From positions 89,239,777-89,303,776 of the forward strand of contig NC_083338.1 in assembly GCF_019175385.1 (NCBI RefSeq): a DNA stretch of 64,000 bases, read 5' to 3'. Numbering within the stretch: the stretch's first letter is position 1; each line of letters begins with the position of its first letter. The notes beneath the pieces are model-generated. The model worked only from the letters and a program-made list of their open reading frames with translations. It had not been told where the DNA came from and did not search any database. Of this stretch, positions 11,827 to 22,579 are shown in pieces. The translations under genes and the position numbers were made by a program. The stretch is from Lycium barbarum (taxonomy: Eukaryota; Streptophyta; Magnoliopsida; Solanales; Solanaceae).

Positions 11827-14375
11827 TGTTATATCCCGTGTTTTTGTATAATTGGAAATCGTGAAATAATTAAGACTTGTATGTACAAGGAAATAATTTG
11901 ATTTTAGTTAATATGTTTATGTTGTTTATGGAAGTATTGGTGCAAAGACCTCGGGGAAGTCCAAGGGCAAAAATTTGGAATTTCGGAAATTAGTTTCGGG
12001 AATTACAAAACGAGAGTTTTAACGAATTGGGCTCAATAAAAATTAATGAAATTTGGGCCCAAAAATATAGGGGTGGCCGGCCAAGAGGCCATGGCCCAAC
12101 CCACTTATGGATCATGTGAGGATCATGTGCTTAACTTAAGGGAGCAACAATATATAGTCATACAAATCCATTAGAATGTTCAAGAAAAACATTAAAACAA
12201 AAAAAAAAAAAAAGAGAACAACCACCAAACACCTCTCGGCCGAACTCTCTCCAAGAGAAAAAAATAAATTTCCAAGCTTTGATTCTAACCTTAAAAATCT
12301 TGTTCTTCGCATAATCGTAGTATATTCAAGACGCTCTCCGACGTGATATAATTGGTTTGGCACAAGAGCGACGTTTGCGGCGGATTGAAACTTGAAGGAA
12401 AAGGTGAGAATTCTTCCTCTTTTGTGTTATGGAACAAGTATGAATATTATGAGGATTGGAAATAGACGAGAATTACGTACTTTTGGTATGTATGTGTGAA
12501 ACCGTGTGTGTGTGAGTGATGAAGTTGGCCGTGAGCCATGACATAATTAAGGGAGGTGAATTTGATTTTGTTTAGTTTGTTAGTTGCGTCGTTGTGGCAT
12601 TTATGACGTAAATGAATGTTTAATGAGTTGAATTGGCATTGAAAATGGTTGCAGGTTCTTATGGGAAAGTATATGATTTTTATATATTCTTGTATAATTA
12701 TGAAAGTAAGACTTTAAATGTGAATTATGGTTGTTGCTAATGAATGTGGGATGAAACAATGCGAGTTAGTATGTTCGTCGTAGTTGTTGACGTTTCGGAT
12801 GAAATATAGAAAGTGACGAATCCCTTGGACTTAAGTATATTGCCCGGAACATTATTGGAATGTGTTTGAATAACTTTGAACGAATAATGAGTATGTTAAT
12901 GTGGATGTTAATTTGATGTTGTGAGGTTTGGATGAAAGTTGTTAATTTGTGTAGAAAGGAAGAATGTTGACATTGGAGTGATTTTGCTATAATTTATGAT
13001 GTTGTGATATTGTGGGTTGTTGTTGTTGATGTTTATTGAGCCGAGCTAAGTCTCGGGGATGTTATATATATAGGGGAAATGCTGCCGAAATTTCGGTAGA
13101 CAAAAATGAAGTTAAGGGAATTCTTAAGTTTTGAAATCTCTAATTGGTAAGTTTGACCAATTGCAGATTCTGAGCGAAACGGGACTTGAGTTTGGGGCGA
13201 GTGTAAGACGCTTATAAGGTATGTAAGGCTCCCCACTCTTTCTTTTGGCATGTCTTAGTATGCTAGGTTGATATCGGAACCCCGGGAGCAGTTCTGCTCC
13301 TCGAAATCCGAATTAGAGAATGGCTACTATTCATTCAATTCAATTGAAGCTTAAAGACCCTATTTAGACTAGAAAGTAACCAAACCTCCGAAACTTATGC
13401 AAACGTAGTCGGATCACTTCGAAACCTTTATGTATGATCCCATAGACCCCAAATGTCCGTAATTCATGTTCGCCACCTCGACTTGACCCGAGGTGGGCCC
13501 GCTAACCCCGAGATGCCTTATTTGTTCTATTAGGCTCTCTTTTTGGAAAAGTTTTGATAAGGGATCTTCGGTTATGCAATTGTCTTCTATGAAAGAATGT
13601 TTTGATTACTATAATGTACTGAACTATATTTTGAGTCATACGTACCACTTTGAGAACACCTTTGTGAAATGAACTTCCGTACTAACAAATTATTCGACTA
13701 CTTTGACTAATGAGATGACTTATGATGTAATCAAGTTTTGAAAGACTATTTTGATATACAAATTGCATTGTTTTCTCACGACTCCGCTCGTGCCCTTATT
13801 ATGACTTCGTTCACCGGTTCCCGGGCCGGTTATGATTCGTGGGTACTATGATAAATTCGGTCGTATGCTGTGTTACGGTTCCCGAGACCTCGCCATAGGG
13901 CCGGGTTCCGTTTGGAGTTATGCTGTGATATGGCTGGTGATATGTTATGCTGATTTGTGTGCTCGGGGATGTACGGAGATTTGAACCTTCTGGTGTTATG
14001 CTGTGTGTGGCACCAGCGTCGGAGTGGTGACCACGTTCCTGAGCTTTGCATGATTTTATTTGCATTATGTATATATGTTTTGATACAAATTTTGATATAT
14101 CATTCAGTACTTCCCTTTGTATCTGTTTGCTTTCAGTTGTGGCCCATATTTCAGTACTCTATGCTTTACATACTCAGTACATCTTTCGTACTGACCCCCT
14201 TTCCTCGGGGGCTACGTTTCATGCCCGCCAGGTACAGACACAGGTGATCCACCACTGTAGGCTCCACTTTCTGCTATTTTGGAGTACTCCCTTTGATCCG
14301 GAGTCCACTTTTGGTACATACATCTTTTGCTATGTATATATATTTCTGTATATCTGACTATTTGGGTACGGCGGG
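11827..14375 (+). repeat. S: solo LTR of family B, left 2.5 kb
   Basis: It starts TGTTATATCCCGTGTTTTTG and runs to GTACGGCGGG, where G3 is inserted; the last 370 bp are at 25671-26040. Together they form one LTR of about 2.9 kb, flanked by TGCGC/GGCGC (one mismatch), with no internal region. It is therefore a solo LTR left by recombination between the two LTRs of an earlier element. A TATA-like box lies near 12149-12157. The conserved double stem-loop is at 14174-14211. It has the same structure as the G3 LTRs but is visibly diverged, so it is older than G3. Confidence 0.87.
14174..14211 (+). other. Conserved double stem-loop in S
   Basis: Stem 1 is TCAGTAC (14174-14180) with GTACTGA (14188-14194), a 7-bp stem and 7-nt loop. 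Stem 2 is CCCCC (14195-14199) with GGGGG (14207-14211), a 5-bp stem and 7-nt loop. It lies inside the transcribed part of the LTR. The same pair of stems recurs in G3, E4, H, E5, E6, E7 and G2 copy B, with changes in stem 2 that keep pairing. Confidence 0.6.
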
Positions 14376-17300
14376 TGTCACGACCCAACCCCGTAGGCCG
14401 TGACTAGTGCCCGATCTGGGCACCCAAACGCATTCTAGTATATGGCAGAAGCCGACAAGGCTTTATTTCAAATTTAGATAATTTCCAGAAAAATTTTGAC
14501 ACAGTTTCCTTTGTTTTACGGACTATCCCCTGTACCCTGCACGCAGAAAATACCAACAAAGGCCACACAGGGCCAACAGAGCAACATTTAAATATATGCG
14601 GACCGGCCGCTGCGGCGAATGGGATCGCCCAAACACAACATAAGCACACAACTGTACAGAAAGACCCCAACCCACAAACATGTCTACAGACCTCTAAACA
14701 GACCGACAGAATCATATGTCGGGACAGGGCCCCGCCGTACCCATGAACGAGAGTATACATATATAGAAATGGCAGACTGTACCAAAAGATGGCTCTGAAT
14801 AAAAGAGCTCTCCAAATGGCAGAAAAGATATCCTAGCCGGACGGATCGACAAACCTGTCGTCGGTACCTGCGCGGCATGAAAACGCAGCCCCCGAGGAAA
14901 GGGGGTCAGTACGAAATATGTACTGAATATGTAAAGCCTGAATTACAGAGACAAAATCATAACTGGTACAGAACATACAGAAAGTAAACAAAAAATTCAA
15001 AGTATCAGATACATAATTTCAACACATGCAGAGTGTGTACAGAAACATATGTCATATCAAATCCGGCCCCTGCCAAGGGACTCGGCAGACAGAACGTGGC
15101 CACCCTCCCGACGCTGGTGCCACAACACAGAAGAATCAGAATAGGGGCATAACCCCGTAGCATAATATGTCATATCAAATGGCCATAGAAAATCATATCA
15201 GAACAAGCGGACATGGCACATCATACTCCACAAACCCATGTACGCGTATACCTGCCCCCTCACATCGAGGCACGGTGAACAATGCAGAGGATCACGCTTG
15301 ACAACATATCCTGGCCCGGGCTCAGTGTGGGAAACATTGGGGCATCCACGAATGGAGTAGTGAGAGACTAATGCAATTAAAATATCATAAATGTTTTAAT
15401 AGACTCGATGAGGCATATCAAAGACAAACCGATCCAATGAAGTCGAACGGGAACATAATAAACGAGTTTCAGATATCATAATGAATTACAGAGGTATAAC
15501 CTTTCTGAAATGGTTCCGAGTGTCAAAACAATTTATCGGACTCGAGGGAATAGTTAAAACAATGTTTGCTAGGTAATTAGAATAGTAGTCAAAACGTTTC
15601 TTTTAAGAACTGTTCGAAAAGAAAACTTAAGTACATTAAGGGCAAAACTGGAAATAGTGGGCCCACCTCGGGACAAGCAAGGCGGTGGGCTCAAATTACA
15701 TATTTTAAACATATGGGGTCACCTACAAAGGTTCTACAGACGTTCTATGGCTTTCCAAGTAGTTTAAGGAAAGTTTGCATGATTTTCAAGAATACAAACC
15801 AAAAGGGCTCAATCTTACTGAAAGAAAAGGCGAGATTTTCAATTGTGGATTCCGAGGGGCAGAAAGTCTTCCGAGGCCCGAATCCGGTTCTAATACACTT
15901 AGGCATGCCAAAAGAAGGATCGGGGTAGCTTTACATACCTTTTGAGCTTTTTAAGCCTATCCAAGCTCACTCTCCGTTTCGTCGAAAATCTGCAAATGAT
16001 CACATTTACCAATTGTAAGTTATAGATGCTACGAATTCAATTCAACTTATATTTGTCTACCGAAATTTCGGCAGCACTTCCCCTATACATATAGCACCCC
16101 CAAGAATTCAACTCGGCTCAAAATCATCAACAACAACCCAAACAACAACATCAACATCAACAACAAACATTAGAAACACAATATGGCACAACTAGTTCTA
16201 CTTGCCGACATAATGCCATCACCTTCATTTCAACTTCAATTTCCAAACCAATTTCAATGATTTCACATTCATTATCAAACTAGATCAAGCGTTTCATATC
16301 GTTTCCTCAAGTTATACACACGATATACATACTATACAAACTTTCCGCCAAAGTCATAATTCACTCAACCAATTAACTTCATTTTCCTGATGTCGGAAAA
16401 TCATACTAAAGCGGCGTAAGTTTCTACGTTCCATTTCAATACCAACTTATCACATTTTACTTTCATTTACATTACAAGCATCACAATAACACAACTAACA
16501 CACTAAACAACTTAATCCTTTTCCATTCCAACTCTAACATACCACACGGCCATATGCTCTCTTTATCAACTTCAACTAAATTCATTCCATTTCCAATTCC
16601 AATATGCATTTCATCACAACTACAACTAGAATATAACCTAAATTCAATTCACCATAAACATACAATGTATATACACACACACGGCCATACCCTATATTCC
16701 ATACCCACTTTGAAATCTTCCATTTTTCCATACAATCAACTCATTCCCACATACTACAACACAAGCAAGACTTCATAACACAATAAATAGGGATGAATTC
16801 TTACCTTTTTCCCTAATCTTCTTCACTTGAGTATATAATCAATTTGATGAACCAAGGGATCCTTCCTCCAAGACAACTACACCAAGTTGAGAAGGGACCT
16901 TGAATTAGTAGGAATTCAACAAGAGAAAATTTTTTGGAGCAAGATGTTTGGTGGTTAATTTTCTATGGCCAACCCGAAACCCCTCTTTTTTTTTTTGCTC
17001 TTTCTTTGCTTTGTTCTTTCTTGATTCTTCTAAGAGATGAAGATGATATGTACACTATGGTCCCTTAGTTAATTTATCACATGGAATTTATTTAAGGTCC
17101 ATGGGTTTGGGCCATTGATGGCCGGCCACCCCATCTCTTTTTGGGCCTCATTTCATTTCTCATTTTTGAGCCCAATTGGCTTGTATATCATATTTTGAAA
17201 TTCCCGAAACTAATTTTCTGAAATTCCAAATTTGCCCTTAGCCTTCCTCGACACTTCCACATTAATATTCTTTCATGCACAACTCTTATGTTAAATAAAA

Positions 17301-17376
17301 TCAACTATAACCTTATTTCTTACAAGCCAAGATTATTTCCAATTTTTTCCAACGTGTTAAAACACGGGATATAACA
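14376..17376 (-). repeat. G3 3' LTR (3.0 kb)
   Basis: The plus strand runs TGTCACGACC to CGGGATATAACA. It contains the conserved stem-loop at 14906-14926 and its GC-rich partner just before it. Relative to the right LTR it lacks a few bases near 16290 and a block of about 75 bp near 16370. Its U3 end (about 14741-17376) pairs as an inverted repeat with S. Frames within it (for example 14404-14760) recur in the other LTR and have no recognised product. Confidence 0.9.
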
Positions 17377-17412
17377 TCCTCCCCCCCTTTAGAACATTCG
17401 TCTTCGAATGTT
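17377..17412 (-). other. G3 polypurine tract and adjacent hairpin
   Basis: Directly inside the 3' LTR the sense strand reads AAAGGGGGGGAGGA (17390-17377), the primer for plus-strand DNA synthesis. Next to it, 17393-17412 is an inverted repeat: AACATTCG, a 4-nt loop TCTT, then CGAATGTT. The same hairpin follows the polypurine tract of E4 (twice) and E7. Confidence 0.8.
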
Positions 17413-17457
17413 AAATTAATCCTATAGGGTCTGAGAATACTTTGGGGGAGTTTATGT

Positions 17458-18150
17458 TTATAGACAGCACATATGACGCACATTCATTATTGAAACAGAA
17501 TTAAGTAAGGTTTCAGGATTACCTGTGGCCGTAGGGAACAAATGAGGATATTTCTTCTTCATATCCTCTTCGGCCTCCCAGGTCATTTCCTTCCTATTAT
17601 CGTTCCGCCACAACACCTTAACAGAGGCTACATCTTTGTTCCGGAGCCTTCTTACCTGACGGTCCAAAATGGATACGGGCTGCTCCTCGTACGATAACTA
17701 CTCTGTCACCTGAATATCATCCGCAGGAAATATTCTGGAGGGATCGCCAATGCATTTGCAGTGCATAGAGACATGGAATACCGGATGTACCGCTTCGAAA
17801 TCAGATGGAAAATCTAACTCATAGGCGACATTTCCGATTTTTCTAACAATCTGATAAGGCCCAATATAACTCGGACTAAGCTTATCCTTTCTGCCGAACC
17901 GCATTACGCCTTTCATAGGCGATACCTTTAGAAATACCCAATCACCAACCTGGAATTCCAAAGGACGACGCCGTTTATCAGCATATGATTTCTGTCGACT
18001 CTGGGCTGCCAATAGTCGTTCCCGGATAAGTTTCACCTTATCAACGGCCTGCTGGATCATATCTGGGCCAATTAACTCTGTCTCGCCAATATCAAACCAG
18101 CCGATAGGTGACCTGCATTTCCTGCCATACAAAGCTTCGTACGGAGCCAT
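17458..18150 (-). pseudogene. pol: G3 integrase C-terminus and chromodomain
   Basis: This is the continuation of pol after the TAG at 18151-18153. It starts MAPYEALYGRKCRSP, then a Lys/Arg-rich segment, then the GPY/F module (KLSPSYIGPYQI) that ends Ty3 integrases. A TAG at about 17698 follows VTE, and the same frame resumes with VRRLRNKDVASVKVLW and EMTWEAEEDM, the chromodomain that directs chromoviruses to modified chromatin. The reading ends near 17458, about 80 bp from the LTR. Both stops replace a Gln codon (CAG to TAG). Apart from the two stops the module looks complete. Confidence 0.88.
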
Positions 18151-19676
18151 CTAGATGCTGGAATGGTAGTTGTTATTATAAGCAAATTCAATCAATGGCA
18201 AGTGATCCTCCCAGCTACCTCTGAAATCAATAACACAGGCCCGCAACATATCTTCAAGTGTCTGGATAGTGCGCTCGGCCTGTCCGTCGCTCTGAGGATG
18301 GAATGCTATGCTCAGACTCACCTGAGTCCCTAATCCCTCCTGAAAAGATCTCCAGAAGTTCGCCGTGAACTGGGCACCTCTGTCAGTGATAATAGATATA
18401 GGAACTCCATGAAGTCGCACAATTTCTTTAATATACAGCCTGGCATAATCCTCAGCGGAATAAGTAGTTCTGACGGGGAGAAAATGGGCTGATTTTGTCA
18501 GCCTATCAACAATAACCCAGATGGAATCATACTTCCGTGGAGTGCGTGGCAACCCTGTAATGAAGTCCATATTAATGATCTCCCACTTCCACGTCGGAAT
18601 TTCCATTTCCTGCAATAGTCCACCCGGTTTCTGATGTTCGATTTTGACCTGCTGAAAGTTTGGACACTGGGCGACAAATTCTGCGATATCCCGTTTCATG
18701 CCATCCCACCAGTATAGGCATCTAAGATCATGGTACATCTTAGTAGAACCAGGATGAACATAATAGCGAGCATAGTGTGCCTCGCCCATAACCTGCTGCC
18801 GTAGCCCTGCAATATCAGGTACACACAACCTGCCTCTGTATAGTAAGGTCCCGTCTGGTGCAAACTCGAACGGAGTCTTCTCCTTTTCATGGGTTGTGTC
18901 TCTGTATCGAGCTAAAATAGGATCTTCATATTGATGTCGCTTGATATCTTCCTTAATAGATGATTCAGAAACCCCTTGGACAGAAATCCGTGTACCTCCA
19001 GAATCGGCCAGACGAACCCCAAGATTAGCCAACTGATGAATATCACGTACTATCTTTCTCCTGTCTGGCTGTAAATCTGCCAAGCTGCCCATAGATTTCC
19101 GGCTAAGAGCATCTGCAACAACATTAGCCTTGCCTGGATGATACAGAATATCCACATCATAATCTTTTAGGAGCTCCAGCCACCTCCGCTGCTGCAAATT
19201 AAGCTCTTTCTGCTTGAAAATATATTGGAGACTCTTATGATCTGTATAGATGTCAACATGCACGCCATATAGATAATGTCTCCATATCTTCAGAGAATGA
19301 ATCACCGCTGCAAGCTCCAGATCGTGGGTAGGATAATTCCTTTCATGCTTTTTGAGCTGTCGGGAAGCATAAGCTATAACTCTGCCGTGCTGCATCAATA
19401 CACAGCCCAATCCCACGCCAGAAGCGTCACAATAAATAACATATCCATCGGGTCCCTCTGGAAGAGTCAGAACTGGGCTGTAGTCAGCTTCTCTTTCAGC
19501 AACTGGAAGCTTCGTTCACAAGCATCAGTCCACTGGAACTTGGCTCCCTTCTGAGTTAGCCTTGTCAAAGGCGCTGAAATCGAAGCAAACTTTTCCACAA
19601 ATCTTCTGTAATAACCTGCTAACCCCAGGAAACTACGTACCTCTGTGGGCGTCGTGGGTCTGGGCCAATTCTTCAC
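18151..19676 (-). pseudogene. pol: G3 RNase H and integrase core
   Basis: The RT thumb ([26 protein letters not shown]) begins at 19676, and one base is missing near 19485, at LTTA. After it RNase H follows ([27 protein letters not shown]). The 421-residue frame from 19416 carries the whole integrase catalytic triad: D304 (VIVDRLTK), D345 (ITDRGAQF) and E381 (DGQAERTI), with 40 and 35 residues between. The zinc knuckle has H214, H221 and C251, but the last Cys is Phe (CPNF, residue 254). The frame stops at 18151 where a Gln codon became TAG. The usual pol length is reached if the stops are ignored. Confidence 0.9.
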
Positions 19677-19679
19677 TGC

Positions 19680-21680
19680 CTAAATCTTCTGTGTATCCAC
19701 CCGGACACCATCAGCTGCAATAACATGCCCCAGGAATGCCACTGAAGCCAGCCAAAATTCACATTTAGAAAATTTTGCATATAATTTCTGATGCCGAAGT
19801 ACCCCCAATACCGCTCTCAGATGATCTGCGTGCTCTGCCTCAGACCGAGAATAAACCAGAATATCATCGATAAATACAATTACGAACATATCCAAGAATG
19901 GCCTGAATACCAGGTTCATTAAATCCATAAATACTGCAGGAGCATTAGTCAGCCCAAAAGACATAACTCTGAATTCATAATGCTCATATCTGGTCCGGAA
20001 TGCTGTCTTAGGAATATCGGCCTCCCGTACCCGTACCTGATGATAGCCAGACCGAAGATCTATCTTCGAAAAATATTTGGCGCCCTGCAACTGATCAAAC
20101 AAATCGTCAATTCTGGGGAGGGGGTATTTATTCTTTATGGTTACCTTATTCAGCTGTCGATAATCAATACACATACGCAGCGACCCGTCTTTCTTACGCA
20201 CAAATAATACTGGGGCTCCCCAAGGTGAAGTACTGGGTCTAATGAAGCCTTTTTCTAACAGATCCTTCAACTGCTCTTTCAGTTCTTTCAATTCTGCCGG
20301 TGCCATTCTGTACGGGGGAATAGATATCGGCTGAGTATCTGGAAGCAAATCAATAGTAAAATCTATCTCCCGCTCTGGAGGAAGGCCTGGAAGCTCATCT
20401 GAGAACACATCTGGAAATTCATTAACCACGGGAGCTGACTGAAGAGTCGGCATTTCTGCTGTCAAGTCTTGTACCCGAACCAGATGATAGATATAACCTT
20501 TTCTGATCATTTTCTTCGCCTTAAGGTATGAAATAAACTTTCCTTTCGGCGATGCAGTATTACCTGCCCATTCTATAACTGGCTCCCCAGGAAACTGGAA
20601 AAGAACTACCTTATTTTGGCAGTCAACATTAGCATAACAGGAGGCTAGCCAGTCCATCCCCATAATAACATCAAATTCAATCATGTCTAATTCCACCAGA
20701 TCTGCCTTAGTGTCTCGGCCACATATAATTACAGAACAGTCTTTATATACCTGTTTCGCTACAATAAAGTCCCCGATCGGTGTAGCTACCTCAAATGGCT
20801 CTATAGGCTCGGACATTATACCAATTTTACTAGCAACAAGAGGCAAAATATACAACAAAGTCGAACCTGGATCAATCAATGCATACACAGACCGAGAGAA
20901 GACCAATAATGTACCTGTAACGACATTAGGCGATGCCTCCTGGTCCTGGCGGCTGGACAAAGCATAAATGCGGTTCGAAGGACCGCTAGTACCCGAAGCT
21001 CTACCACGACCTCTGCCGCGACCAGCTGGTGCTACTGTACCCGGCCCTGTAGGGCGCATAGCCACTGACGAAGATGATGACCCGGCGGATGATCCGGTAG
21101 GCTGCGCTGCACCACTCGAACCGCCCTTATACGGGCAATCTCTCACAGAATGGCCCTGATGGCCGCAAGAAAAGCATGCACCGGTGGCTCTGTAGCACTC
21201 CCCAGGATGGTATCTACCCCAATAAGAACATTGAGGCCTAGGTGGCCTCGTCTGACCAGAACCCCTATCTGTCCGCGAACCTGAAGCCCTGGAGCTCTGA
21301 CCTGCTCCTGAATAACCTGGGCTGTCCAATCTGCGAGCTGTAGGCTGTGGAGGTGCGCTCTGTGCCGGCTGGGATAGATGTCTGCTAGGCTGCTGCGGCT
21401 GCTGAGGCTGTCTGCCCCGAAAATCTCCCGAATACCCAGATGATCTGGCCCTCTTGGGCTGTCTCCGATCCCGACTCCTATCAGGCTGATGACCCCTGTG
21501 CCAGTCCTCCATGCCCTGGGCGTGCGCCTGAATACGGGCAATATCCATATCGGGCTGAGCGGCCAATACCAAACAACTGTCGACAAAATACCGGTCCAAC
21601 CCCATAATATACCTGTGCATCCTGTCAGCCATAGTAGCTACCACAGCAGGTGCATATCGGGCCAATGAGTCGAACTCCAT
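19680..21680 (-). pseudogene. gag-pol: G3 gag C-terminus, protease and reverse transcriptase
   Basis: One 666-residue open stretch, continuing the gag frame after a TGA at 21690-21692. Residues 1-60 finish the gag domain, and 60-150 form a Gln/Ser/Arg-rich linker. The CCHC knuckle [14 protein letters not shown] is at residues 169-182 (21135-21176) and a second cysteine cluster lies just before it. Protease has the active site IDPGST at residues 269-274. RT has [10 protein letters not shown] (Asp541) and FIDD (603-606, 19863-19874). It closes at QKI with a TAG replacing a Glu codon. The Met at the start is not a natural start; gag and pol are fused in one frame, as usual for this group. Confidence 0.92.
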
Positions 21681-21689
21681 ACTGTACTC

Positions 21690-22376
21690 TCAAACACTGC
21701 GGCCCCTCTGTCTCAGCAATAAGAATCTGTCAGCCTTGGCCCGCCGTAACTCCGGAGGCAGAAAATGGCTAAGAAAAGCCTGAGAAATATCATCCCAAAC
21801 TGCTGGGGGAGCGATGTCGCCTCTGGATAACTCCCATGACTCGTACCAATTAGCCGCTACATCATACAACCGGTACGAAGCCAATGTGACAGACTCCGTC
21901 GCGGAAGCATTAATAAACTGTAAGGTGCGCCGCATCTTCCTGATAAACTCCTCAGGATCCTCCTCGGGCTTTGTCCCGAAGAACTCTGGAGGGCCACAAG
22001 TCAAGAACTCACGAGCTATCGAAATGTCACGCCTATATGCTCGGTCACTTCCCAATCCGTGCCCCTGAACCTGTCCCGCCACAAGTCTGGTCAATAGCTG
22101 GACTGCCTCTCTCATAGTCTGATCCTCAGTGCCTGGCCGTGGAGCTGGGGGCTCAGGTACTGGAACTGCGGGAGCTGGCGGTGGAGCCGCCCCTCGACCT
22201 GCAGCCGCTGCTGCTCCAATCTCCTCTACGTGTGGCGGTGTGGAAGAGGCCTCTGCCGGGGGCAAAATATCAGGAGCAATATGTGCATGGGCCCTGGTAA
22301 CCCTCTGGGCCCGACTAGTCTCTCCCACAGCTGCTGCCTTTGCCTTTTGGGCCGCTGTCACCTTTTTTGGAGGCAT
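21690..22376 (-). pseudogene. gag: G3 gag N-terminal half
   Basis: Starts with ATG at 22376 (MPPKKVTAAQKAKAAAV), about 200 nt inside the LTR. Residues 1-90 are rich in Ala/Pro. The gag domain follows with GPPEFFGTKPEEDPEEFI, SYRLYDVAANWY and HFLPPELRRAKADRFLLLRQ. A TGA at 21690-21692, probably from an Arg CGA codon, stops it after RGRSV; the same frame continues at 21689. Without that stop gag would read through into protease and RT. Confidence 0.9.
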
Positions 22377-22579
22377 AACTGCAAATGTAACAATTCGTTA
22401 GGGAGGAGTCATCCTGATAACACAGCTCTATCGCACGATCTAAGACAGAAAGAAGGGTAGTATCCTAAATTCCCTGTAGCCTCCTGTTTAGAGGTGTGGT
22501 GCACAACACACCGATAAACAAGACTCTACTAGACACGGTCTGTAGACATTCCGAGGACGAACCGCTCTGATACCACTTT
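22377..22579 (-). other. G3 leader with tRNA-Met primer binding site (22564-22575)
   Basis: The minus strand of 22564-22575 is TGGTATCAGAGC, four bases from the LTR (22580). The leader of about 200 nt resembles 38060-38239 of E4 closely, showing E4 uses the same 5' end. Confidence 0.87.

Larger units (their letters stand above)
11827..17376. repeat. Long head-to-head inverted repeat (S against G3 LTR)
   Basis: S (11827-14375, plus) and most of the G3 left LTR (about 14741-17376, minus) are the same LTR segment in opposite orientation. They are separated by about 365 bp that S lacks. Arm ends agree (TGTTATATCCCGTGTTTT against its complement at 17376). The arms are diverged, roughly three quarters identical in the end I compared by eye. 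Confidence 0.75.

Noticed and set aside
14404..14760. 118-residue frame repeated at 22608-22964
   Set aside because: The repetition is due to the two LTRs of G3; differences do not favour silent sites and there is no recognised motif.
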